Below are positions 1-5,425 of a stretch of DNA of 8,135 nucleotides, one piece after another (within the stretch, counting starts at the first letter, position 1; each line of letters begins with the position of its first letter). The translations under genes were made by a program, and so were the position numbers. The stretch is from DASTBU01 sp035711845 (GTDB taxonomy: Bacteria; Acidobacteriota; Vicinamibacteria; Vicinamibacterales; 2-12-FULL-66-21). The stretch spans positions 1-8,135 of the forward strand of contig DASTBU010000189.1 of NCBI GenBank assembly GCA_035711845.1, in the 5' to 3' direction. The notes beneath the pieces are model-generated. The model searched no databases, was not told where the DNA came from, and saw nothing but the letters and a program-made list of their open reading frames with translations.

Positions 1-5
1 GGTGC

Positions 6-35
6 CGAGCGAGCTGCCCGAAGGCAGCTCGCTCG
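6..35 (-). terminator. UUCG-capped hairpin after the Flp pilin gene
   Basis: Bases 6-18 and 23-35 form a perfect 13-bp inverted repeat. Read on the minus strand the loop is TTCG closed by a C-G pair, the exceptionally stable C(UUCG)G tetraloop. It begins 10 bases after the pilin TAA stop (46-48). No run of T follows in the five bases left before the window edge, so it may be an intrinsic terminator with its tract outside the window, or a 3' stabilising hairpin that protects an abundant pilin mRNA. The hairpin is certain; its role is inferred. Confidence 0.7.
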
Positions 36-45
36 CTTTGGAGGC

Positions 46-234
46 TTAGGAGCCGCCGGCACCTGCCGCGTCGCCGGTCGCCTGCTTGACGTTCGTGTAC
101 ATCGTCACGACGTCCTGACCGATCGCCTGCAGGATCAGCCATGCCACGACCGAGATGAACGCCGCCAGCAACGCATACTCGATGATGTCCTGGCCTTCCT
201 CCTCACGTACGAAACGGGCAAACAGATTCTTCAT
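46..234 (-). CDS. Flp family type IVb pilin (prepilin)
   Basis: This 62-residue protein is a class IVb (Flp/Fap) prepilin, the major subunit of tight-adherence (Tad) pili. The short basic leader ends at Gly14, and the sequence G-QDIIEYALLAAF matches the prepilin peptidase site, with Glu at mature position 5 and Tyr at position 6. A hydrophobic helix follows (about residues 20-40), then a short Gly/Ala-rich tail. The mature pilin would be 48 residues, normal for Flp. The ATG is preceded by a purine-rich GAGGA close to the start and by a further GAGGAG upstream. No Tad assembly gene (ATPase, platform protein, secretin or prepilin peptidase) is visible nearby, so those would have to lie beyond the left edge or elsewhere. 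A strong hairpin follows the stop codon, consistent with a separately expressed abundant pilin. Confidence 0.93.
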   Translation of the reverse strand: MKNLFARFVREEEGQDIIEYALLAAFISVVAWLILQAIGQDVVTMYTNVKQATGDAAGAGGS

Positions 235-328
235 GGTGTCCTCTAGCTCCTCACGAGTTGAACGAACGAGTTGACGGGTGCGATGCGCGCAGAGTCTGTC
301 TGCCCTTGCGAACGCTGTTTCGCGTTCT

Positions 329-353
329 TGTCACCAGTATTTGGCGCTTGACA
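329..353. promoter_or_regulatory. short inverted repeat upstream of the Flp pilin gene
   Basis: TGTCA (329-333) and TGACA (349-353) form 5-base inverted arms with a 15-base spacer, about 95-120 bases upstream of the pilin ATG. The centre contains a slightly AT-rich CAAATACT on the minus strand. This could be an operator or part of the pilin promoter. The arms are short and chance occurrence is quite possible; no convincing -35/-10 pair was found. Confidence 0.2.
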
Positions 354-380
354 GCGAGCTCTTGCACGATCGCGCTGCTT

Positions 381-403
381 GCCTCGCCGACTTCGGCGGA
401 GGC
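381..403 (-). other. bulged stem-loop between the PilZ gene and the pilin gene
   Basis: GCCTC-GCCG at 381-389 pairs with CGGC-GAGGC at 394-403, giving a 9-bp stem with one bulged base and a 4-base loop. It lies in the 250-base gap between the second PilZ stop (485) and the pilin start (234), about 80 bases after that stop. No T-tract follows on the minus strand, so if it ends transcription it does so without the classic signature. It could instead be a leader structure of the pilin transcript. Confidence 0.3.
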
Positions 404-461
404 GGGCACAGACCTTCGTTCAGGCCGCCGTCGAATCGACTGTGCTCCGATTCGCGGCGTA

Positions 462-481
462 TCGCCAGGCCTGACTGGCGA
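462..481 (-). terminator. weak hairpin immediately after the second PilZ gene
   Basis: TCGCCAG (462-468) and CTGGCGA (475-481) form a 7-bp stem with a 6-base loop. It starts three bases after the TGA stop of the PilZ gene. The position is right for a terminator or mRNA 3' stabiliser, but the stem is short and no T-run follows. Confidence 0.3.
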
Positions 482-484
482 AAC

Positions 485-838
485 TCACATTCGAGGCGCC
501 TCGAATTTCCCGGCCTTCACCGCCGTCGCCTGTAGAGACGCGAGGACGCGCCGCAGCGACCGATCGCCGGGGCTCGTCGTCCAGAGAAACTCGGCGCCAA
601 GATAATACAGACTGCTGGAACCTTCGCTGGGTCGGCAGCGCATGATGCGCACGTCGTCGGCGTACTCCAGCCCTTCGAAACTCACCCGCAGGGATCCGGT
701 GGTGCCCTCGTCGAGGCGGCTCCCGCTCTCCAGCAGGCACCCCGAACCGCTGATGTCCACGAGCCGGACCGACACTTCCCGTCCGAGCACGGCCACGAGA
801 TCGTTGGCTTTCAAAATCGCATCGAGGGCGTCCAGCAT
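485..838 (-). CDS. PilZ-type domain protein (second of a pair; DxSxxG motif only)
   Basis: A 117-residue protein with the beta-rich pattern of PilZ domains, which bind cyclic di-GMP and act as small effectors. The second PilZ signature is clear: DISGSG at residues 28-33 (D/NxSxxG), followed by G-C-L-L and a later strand RVSFEG. The first signature, RxxxR, is not seen; the nearest arginines (R20 and R25) are one residue too far apart and only a few residues before the DxSxxG. Cyclic di-GMP binding is therefore doubtful. The frame stays open upstream to about 1318, but the true start is most likely the ATG at 838-836, which overlaps the upstream PilZ stop as TGATG. That arrangement implies translational coupling, and the domain begins right after it. 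The last ~25 residues are a basic tail without obvious motif. Confidence 0.75.
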   Translation of the reverse strand: MLDALDAILKANDLVAVLGREVSVRLVDISGSGCLLESGSRLDEGTTGSLRVSFEGLEYADDVRIMRCRPSEGSSSLYYLGAEFLWTTSPGDRSLRRVLASLQATAVKAGKFEAPRM

Positions 839-1203
839 CAGACAGCCTCGGCTTCGGCGTCGGGCATCACGTTCATCACTGGCGAGGCCGACACGTTCAT
901 CGCCGCCGGGGACGGCAAGTCGATCGACGCCGCCGGCAGGAGCACCGCGAGCCGGATCCGATGGCGTACCGCGCCCTCGATAATCACCGGGCGGCTGTCG
1001 AGCACCCGCACGCGCAGCTCGATGGCCTTGCCCGCTCCCACAAGGTCCAGCGACATGTCCTCGCCGGCAATCGCGGGCGCGTGGCTGACGGCCATGAGCT
1101 CCTCGCGATCGACCCTGTCCACCACTACATCCCGCAGCACCCTCATCGCACCGTCCCAGGGTGTCGCGACAGCAAACCTGGGGTGAGACCGCCGACCTGA
1201 CAT
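838..1203 (-). CDS. PilZ-type domain protein (first of a pair; RxxxR motif only)
   Basis: A 121-residue protein that opens with RRSHPRF (residues 4-10), the RxxxR motif that clamps cyclic di-GMP in PilZ domains. At the place of the second motif it has S-HAP-AIAGE (about residues 40-48) rather than D/NxSxxG, so the canonical pair is incomplete. Beta-strand-like segments follow (IELRVRVLDSRPVIIEGAV), then a 30-residue Ala/Pro/Met tail. I chose the ATG at 1203 because GAGGTG lies just upstream and the domain starts at once. An in-frame TTG at 1278 would add 25 residues with no family resemblance and no ribosome-binding site. The stop overlaps the start of the next PilZ gene (TGATG). It is probably a c-di-GMP-responsive or dimerising regulator of surface behaviour; the partner is unknown. 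Confidence 0.75.
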   Translation of the reverse strand: MSGRRSHPRFAVATPWDGAMRVLRDVVVDRVDREELMAVSHAPAIAGEDMSLDLVGAGKAIELRVRVLDSRPVIIEGAVRHRIRLAVLLPAASIDLPSPAAMNVSASPVMNVMPDAEAEAV

Positions 1204-1282
1204 GTGCACCTCGAAACGTTGAGCCGTCGCAGTCCCTGTCTGGCTGCGCCGGTGCGTTGGATTCAGAAGAGTTGGCAAGGAG

Positions 1283-1340
1283 GGTGCCGCGCCGCTCGAG
1301 GCCCTGGCACCAACACATAAGCCCTATTGCTACTGCTACT
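1283..1340 (-). promoter_or_regulatory. probable control region of the PilZ pair
   Basis: The 224-base gap between the DUF192 stop (1428) and the PilZ start (1203) has an AT-richer patch near 1311-1370, unlike the surrounding GC-rich DNA. It contains GGTGCC (1283-1288) and GGCACC (1306-1311) as inverted arms with a 17-base spacer, and a direct doublet GCTACT-GCTACT (1329-1340, plus strand). These are consistent with a promoter and operator for the PilZ operon. I could not assign a sigma-factor class, and no riboswitch core was recognised. Confidence 0.25.
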
Positions 1341-1427
1341 TACAAGGAACTCTACCAAAAGGCCCGCTGGTGCATCCCCCGGAATCTCTGGCCATGAGCA
1401 AACTAAGGGATGCTCACCTGAAGAAAC

Positions 1428-1817
1428 TCACCCGGCGACCACCAGGCGGTCGCCTCTCACCGTCCCCGATCGCTGCAACTCGTTGGCTGCCATCTCGATA
1501 ACCGCAAAGCCACGAAGGGCCCCGACGATCCGCCGGGCGGGAACGTTCTGCCGCGCCTTCACCACGCGGCCCTCGCGAGTCGCGATCAGGATGTCGATCG
1601 GGAACCGCATGAAAAACGTGTGTACCATGTTCGAGGGAGCGATGATCAGCGCCTGTCCCGGTGGCAGCGACTCGCGACCGAGCAGCCCGCGCTTGCGGGA
1701 AGCGGAGTCGAACGCCCCCTCGATCGTCGTGGCGACAGGACGGCCGGTGCGCTCGTTCAAGAGCCGGAACGGTCCCCCGGATCGCTTCAGCAACGGACCA
1801 AGAAAATGCGCTTTCAC
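1428..1817 (-). CDS. DUF192 family protein
   Basis: A 129-residue protein matching the DUF192 (PF02643) fold across most of its length. The family pattern is visible as RGLLGRESLPPGQALII (about 43-59), the central FFMRFPIDILIA segment (68-79, normally F-W-M-x-N-T-x-x-P-L-D), and the C-terminal IEMAANELQRSGTVRGDRL (107-124, normally V-L-E-x-x-A-G-x-x-x-x-x-x-I-x-x-G-D). The function of the family is unknown. Many members carry a signal peptide, but none is visible here, so this copy is probably cytoplasmic. The start is GTG, 17 bases after the TonB-like gene stop, with no good Shine-Dalgarno sequence. The two genes are likely co-transcribed, and DUF192 may depend on ribosomes arriving from upstream. 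A downstream TTG in the FRLLN segment is a possible alternative start. Confidence 0.85.
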   Translation of the reverse strand: MKAHFLGPLLKRSGGPFRLLNERTGRPVATTIEGAFDSASRKRGLLGRESLPPGQALIIAPSNMVHTFFMRFPIDILIATREGRVVKARQNVPARRIVGALRGFAVIEMAANELQRSGTVRGDRLVVAG

Positions 1818-1834
1818 GAGCCCGGCAGCCGCGC

Positions 1835-3190
1835 CTACGACCTCCCCGGCATCTCGGTCAGGATGATCGGGATCCGGATCCGGTACTTGACCGGCTGCCC
1901 GTCGAGCGTGGCGGGCTTGAACTTCCAGGCCTTGGCCGCGGCGACCAGCATCCGGTCGTGGAAGTCCCGCCGCGGCGAAATCAGGTTGACGAGCGCAACG
2001 TCGCCGTTCTCGTCGACGATCATCTCGAAAATGCCCGTGTCGTCGCCGGGAGCCGGCTTCTTCGGAAGCTGCGGCCTGACGAGAACCGGGGCCTGTACCT
2101 CGGGGTTCTCGCTCGAAAACACTTCATCCGGTGCAGGACGAGCCGGCGCTCGCGGCGCCGCGATCTTGGGGGCCGGAGCCGGCAGCGCGGAGGGGGTGAT
2201 CGTCGTAGCCACCTCGGAGGGCCGCACTGGCAGGGGCGGCACGACTGGCGACAGGGCGGGGAATCCCCGGTCCGGACGGTGGTCGGAGGCGGGTTGGGCC
2301 ACGCTGGGCCGCCCGGCGGCGCCCGTCCCGCTAGTGGATCTCGGGGTACCCGGCTCAAACGTCCCAGACCGCTCAGATATCTTCGCCTCCGATGTCGTCT
2401 TTTGCCGGACGATCGGCTTCCCCTCCCCCCGGCTGGGCCGACCGGCTTCGACAGGCTCTGGCGCCGGAGGCTTTGCCGCCGGATCAGGCGAATCACTAGT
2501 CGCCGACGGCGCCTTGGACACACCGAGCTGCTCGAGGCCGGCCGAAACCACGTCCTGAACGCCTCCCTCGAGCGTGCCGGCAATCACTCCGACATTGTGG
2601 TGAAGCCCTGCGCGGAAGCCGAGCGTCCCGAAGAGTGCCAGCGCGACCAGCGCCACGACAGCGGCCTGCTGGCGCCTGGACAGTCTGGGCTCCTGCCGGA
2701 CCTTTTTTTCTTTCTTCTCCGTCTTGTCTTCTTCCGGCTCTCCCGCCTTCGCTACCTTTTCACGCAGCCGCGCGAACTCCTGTTCCGCGGAGTTCGCCTC
2801 GCGGAATCCCCGCAGGCGTCCGGCAACCGCGCGTATATCGTTCACGCGGTTCGGGCGCTCGAAGAACGAGAGCGCCTGGCTGAAGCTCGCCACGTTGGAG
2901 TGGGCCGGATTCCGGCCCGCATTTTCGCGCACCAGATCCCGGAGCGAGGAGGGAGCCTCCACACCGTTCAGCAGGCTGTCGAGCAGCGCCGCCAGGGCTG
3001 CAACCGGATTGTCCGAGGATTCGTCGCCAAAACCGAAGGTGAGGGTGCCGACCTCGTCGAGATGGATGTCTTCCGCCGCGGGCAGGGAGAAACCGGGTTG
3101 AAGCTGATGGGCGCACTCCTGGACAATCGCCACGGCCTCGTGCCACGAGCGCCCGAACCCGGTGCTCAGAACCTGACCTACGTTGTACAT
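1835..3190 (-). CDS. TonB-like energy transducer with a large cytoplasmic N-terminal domain
   Basis: A 451-residue, single-pass inner-membrane protein. Residues 1-130 are a soluble domain; 131-173 are highly charged and probably coiled; 175-192 are a clear transmembrane helix (AAVVALVALALFGTLGF). Residues 225-360 are a Pro/Ala/Ser-rich periplasmic spacer. Residues 364-447 match a TonB C-terminal domain: the Y/IFEMIVDENGDVALVNLIS strand pair, then AAAKAWKFKPATLDGQPVKYRIRIPI. Standard TonB has only a few residues before its membrane helix, so the cytoplasmic part is extra. Its phrases (LPAAEDIHLDEVGTLTFGFG, then PVAALAALLDSLLNG) faintly resemble the catalytic-loop-to-C-lobe part of bacterial Ser/Thr kinases, without catalytic HRD or DFG. 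Similar C-terminal TonB modules in Acidobacteriota are often signalling or envelope-linked rather than tied to one receptor. No ExbB/ExbD gene is nearby. The ATG has no clear ribosome-binding site. Confidence 0.8.
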   Translation of the reverse strand: MYNVGQVLSTGFGRSWHEAVAIVQECAHQLQPGFSLPAAEDIHLDEVGTLTFGFGDESSDNPVAALAALLDSLLNGVEAPSSLRDLVRENAGRNPAHSNVASFSQALSFFERPNRVNDIRAVAGRLRGFREANSAEQEFARLREKVAKAGEPEEDKTEKKEKKVRQEPRLSRRQQAAVVALVALALFGTLGFRAGLHHNVGVIAGTLEGGVQDVVSAGLEQLGVSKAPSATSDSPDPAAKPPAPEPVEAGRPSRGEGKPIVRQKTTSEAKISERSGTFEPGTPRSTSGTGAAGRPSVAQPASDHRPDRGFPALSPVVPPLPVRPSEVATTITPSALPAPAPKIAAPRAPARPAPDEVFSSENPEVQAPVLVRPQLPKKPAPGDDTGIFEMIVDENGDVALVNLISPRRDFHDRMLVAAAKAWKFKPATLDGQPVKYRIRIPIILTEMPGRS

Positions 3191-3384
3191 TTCGGGGCAG
3201 AGGTGGCAAGGACGGTGCCCGGCCCCGGATCACAGTTTTGCGCGCGGATTGCTCAACAAATGGTCGATTTTCGCCCGATGCCCGGACCGAAACTTCTGCC
3301 CGGAACCAGACTAAAGTTGCTCCAACCGAACAGGACCATCAGTCCTTCTACTTGGTTAGGGCCGGCCAGTGGGCACATTCGGCG

Positions 3385-4500
3385 CTACAATCGCGCGCCG
3401 TTGAAGAAATCGATGACGTCGAACGTCGTCGCGTAGCGGTCGATACGCTCGCCCCGCTGCTCGATTCTGGCCGGGTCGAGGTTGCCGAGATAGTGGGCGG
3501 CCTCCCCGAGATACATGAGCTTCCGAGGGTCCAGGCCGATGATGCGGCTGCAGGTGCCGTCCACGGCCACGAGATCACGGCTCATCGCGATCAGGCCGAG
3601 GTCCCGGGGGCGGCCCATTATCGGACCGTCCCCTTCCATGGCCGTGACGCCGTCGACGATGGCGAAGTGGGGGCGGATTGTCGCGTTCAGATCCAGGATC
3701 GACTGGTTGATCCCCTTGGCGTGGAGCAGGTTCTTCGGCCACCCGTAAACCGCCCCGGGAACGGCACCAAAGAAATTCTTCATGCTGCAGGTCATGCCGG
3801 CCCAGTGGTGGGTCTTGAGCTTCGGCATCGAGACGATGAAGTCGGATTGCAGCAGTTCGACGGGCAGCGCGACGCCGTCGAGCCCGGTGTACCGGCTCCC
3901 GAGCGGCACGTACCGCACGTCGTCGTGGTTCAGATCGACGAACCGCAGGTGATGCTCGCGAAGATGGTCGAAGAGTCCTGTGCTGGTGACTAGATACTCA
4001 CTGTCCCGCCGATGGCCGGGGCCCTCCCCGACCACGACCTCCCGCGCGCCCGCTGAAAGAAACGCGACGGCGGCCCCGGCAATAACCAGAGGATGGGTGT
4101 TGATCGCCGTCCCGGGCTCGTACTCCACCATGTTCGGCTTGAGCAGGACGCGTTTGCCGCGAATGTCCACCGCCAGCTCCCGCAGCCCACGCCCGATCAG
4201 ATCCGCGAAATCGGTGTGATACGAACCCGCATGGAGCAGCAGGACGTCCGAACGTTCTGGGACGCTGAAGGCGCGGCGGTCGTAGGGCCGTCGCCGCCCG
4301 CAGGCCGCGGCAATCGCAGGCAGCGCCAAAGTTCCGATGAACTCCCGGCGACTCAGGCGGTAATTGCCAGAATCGCCGGAGTCGCCGTCGGGGATGAGTG
4401 GTGGAACACGGCACCCTCGTAGGAGGGGAGGCGCGTCGCACGTGGCACGTGACAAGTCGCACGCCGCACGTGGCAGATACTCAGAGAACCAGCGCGGCAT
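3385..4500 (-). CDS. Tat-exported DUF362 domain protein
   Basis: A 371-residue protein with a DUF362 (PF04015) domain from about residue 84 to 345. Family landmarks are VLLKPNMVEYEP (118-129), VVVGEGPGH (155-163), SMPKLKTHHW (224-233), SMKNFFGAVPG (239-249), IVDGVTAMEGDGP (281-293) and AVDG (312-315). Family members are thought to handle redox cofactors or iron-sulfur chemistry, but no reaction is assigned; no ferredoxin-type Cys cluster is visible. A twin-arginine signal SRREFIGTLALPAIAAAC (residues 50-67) points to export folded, and the Cys67 after IAAA could be a lipobox. The start is uncertain: no ATG, GTG or TTG lies in frame between the signal and TTG at 4455. The ATG at 4500 has a weak GGGA and overlaps the upstream stop by 20 bases; it gives a 50-residue leader partly encoded by the 21-base tandem repeat at 4435-4476. 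Confidence 0.85.
   Translation of the reverse strand: MPRWFSEYLPRAACDLSRATCDAPPLLRGCRVPPLIPDGDSGDSGNYRLSRREFIGTLALPAIAAACGRRRPYDRRAFSVPERSDVLLLHAGSYHTDFADLIGRGLRELAVDIRGKRVLLKPNMVEYEPGTAINTHPLVIAGAAVAFLSAGAREVVVGEGPGHRRDSEYLVTSTGLFDHLREHHLRFVDLNHDDVRYVPLGSRYTGLDGVALPVELLQSDFIVSMPKLKTHHWAGMTCSMKNFFGAVPGAVYGWPKNLLHAKGINQSILDLNATIRPHFAIVDGVTAMEGDGPIMGRPRDLGLIAMSRDLVAVDGTCSRIIGLDPRKLMYLGEAAHYLGNLDPARIEQRGERIDRYATTFDVIDFFNGARL
4435..4476. repeat. two-copy 21-base tandem repeat rich in CACGTG
   Basis: Copies at 4435-4455 and 4456-4476 agree at 17 of 21 bases; both begin GTCGCACG. The block holds three CACGTG palindromes (4439-4444, 4446-4451, 4467-4472). It starts four bases after the stop of the QW-repeat gene and lies inside the presumed 5' end of the DUF362 gene. 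Since 21 is a multiple of three, it encodes a seven-residue repeat there (PRAACDL/SRATCDA). It looks like intergenic repeat DNA captured by an open frame rather than a selected protein segment. Confidence 0.75.
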
Positions 4501-5314
4501 GATCGGTTCCCAACGCGTAGAGCGCCAGCGCCAGGGTGTGGAGGTTACCAAGGGCCATCGTCGTAGGAAGCTGATGCACCAGGGCTGACGCGACACTATC
4601 GGTCGGACGACCGAGAACTCTCAGGGCGACGAGCGCAAGAGACAGCGCCAGGCTCGAGCGCTCCGACAGCGCATCCTTTTCCAGGTACGCCTGGCTGCTC
4701 AGAACCGCCTGATGGGACGGGTGGTCCTGCAGCGCCAGCAGACCCAGGGCGGTTGTGGGAACGTACGGCGGGAGTTCCTTTCCAAGCATGTTGGAGTTCC
4801 CGTAGTTCCACCCCCCGTTGATCGCACAGCGGTCGAACAGCATCGCCTCGGCGTCCGCGATGCGCTTCGCATCAACGGTGATCCCGATTCGTCCGGCTTT
4901 CTTCAAGGCGAGCAGGCAGCAGGCGGTCGGCTCGACCCAGCTGAAGGTTTCGTCGATCCACGACCAGGCCTGAATGTCGTTCCTCTGCCTGTTCACTCCG
5001 CCGTTGGGCAGTACCACGCCTTTTGCGCGCTCGATTCCGTTGACGAGCGCGCGGGTGCCTGACTGGTGCTCGGTCTTTCGGCCGAAGAGGGCCAGGAGCG
5101 CCAGGCCATGGAAGCCGAAGTTCGGCGTGCCGCCGGCACGCTCGAGCAGCAACCCGTTCTCGCTCGGCCACTGTTTCAGCACGTCGGTCGAGGCCTCGTC
5201 GCCAATCGCCAGCAGCGCCCAGCAGGTTGGCTCGAGACGGCTGGACTTGCCGCCGAAGTAACCCCATCCACCGTCGCCGTTACGCGCGCGGAGGAGCGAG
5301 GCCTTCAGTTCCAC
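4481..5314 (-). CDS. QW-repeat (prenyltransferase/squalene-cyclase-like) alpha-toroid protein
   Basis: A 277-residue protein made of alpha-alpha repeats of the prenyltransferase/squalene oxidase type (PF00432/PF13243 group). Three repeat signatures are seen: NGDGGWGYF followed by LEPTCWALLAI (12-37), FSWVEPTACCLLAL (124-137), and INGGWNYGN followed by PTTALGLLAL (165-195). The C-terminal third is a further helical hairpin series rich in Leu/Ala. True squalene-hopene cyclases exceed 600 residues and carry a DxDD acid motif; neither holds here, so a cyclase reaction is unlikely and a binding or scaffold role is possible. There is no signal peptide or membrane helix. The start is GTG at 5314, five codons after an in-frame TAG, with no clear ribosome-binding site. 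The 3' end overlaps the likely DUF362 start by 20 bases, which suggests the two proteins work together. Confidence 0.8.
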   Translation of the reverse strand: MELKASLLRARNGDGGWGYFGGKSSRLEPTCWALLAIGDEASTDVLKQWPSENGLLLERAGGTPNFGFHGLALLALFGRKTEHQSGTRALVNGIERAKGVVLPNGGVNRQRNDIQAWSWIDETFSWVEPTACCLLALKKAGRIGITVDAKRIADAEAMLFDRCAINGGWNYGNSNMLGKELPPYVPTTALGLLALQDHPSHQAVLSSQAYLEKDALSERSSLALSLALVALRVLGRPTDSVASALVHQLPTTMALGNLHTLALALYALGTDHAALVL

Positions 5315-5349
5315 CGTCGCCGCGGTCTAGATTTTCGAACTCACTTGTT

Positions 5350-5419
5350 GAACCTATGAACCTTTTGAACCTCTTGAACCCTGGAACCTTTGAACCTTGA
5401 ACCCTGAACCCCCTGAACC
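5350..5419. repeat. degenerate tandem GAACC repeat (nine units)
   Basis: Nine copies of GAACC start at 5350, 5358, 5367, 5376, 5384, 5392, 5399, 5406 and 5415, a period of 7-9 bases; almost all are preceded by T, giving (C/T)nTGAACC. On the minus strand it reads as a series of GGTTCA blocks. It begins seven bases after the stop of the phosphatase-fold gene and fills most of the 111-base gap before the QW-repeat gene. The drifting period suggests slippage followed by decay. It is not a CRISPR array, having no conserved repeat with unique spacers, and no function is assigned. Confidence 0.9.
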
Positions 5420-5425
5420 CCCAGA

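Noticed and set aside
348..376. TTGACA on the plus strand as a -35 promoter element
   Set aside because: No acceptable -10 box lies 16-18 bases downstream and there is no plus-strand gene to serve.
839..1318. Upstream extension of the second PilZ frame to 277 residues
   Set aside because: The extension overlaps the first PilZ gene out of frame and lacks any domain; the ATG at 838 with TGATG coupling is the better start.
1204..1427. A c-di-GMP riboswitch ahead of the PilZ pair
   Set aside because: I looked for the conserved GEMM-type core on the minus strand and did not find it; only an AT-richer patch and a short inverted repeat are visible.
3311..3340. TAAAGTT on the plus strand as a flagellar sigma-28 promoter
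   Set aside because: The expected GCCGATAA box at the right spacing is absent and no plus-strand gene follows.
1661..3436. A long open frame on the plus strand (591 codons) opposite the TonB-like and DUF192 genes
   Set aside because: Its product is Arg/Gly/Pro-rich with no family pattern, while the minus strand holds recognisable domains over the same bases. It is a GC-driven shadow, as are the other long plus-strand frames (for example 3238-3993 and 5714-7018).
4481..5314. Calling the QW-repeat protein a squalene-hopene cyclase
   Set aside because: It is less than half the usual length and lacks the DxDD catalytic motif, so only the fold-level call is supported.
5350..5419. GAACC array as a CRISPR
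   Set aside because: The unit is only 7-9 bases, there are no conserved 25-40 base repeats or unique spacers, and no cas genes are present.
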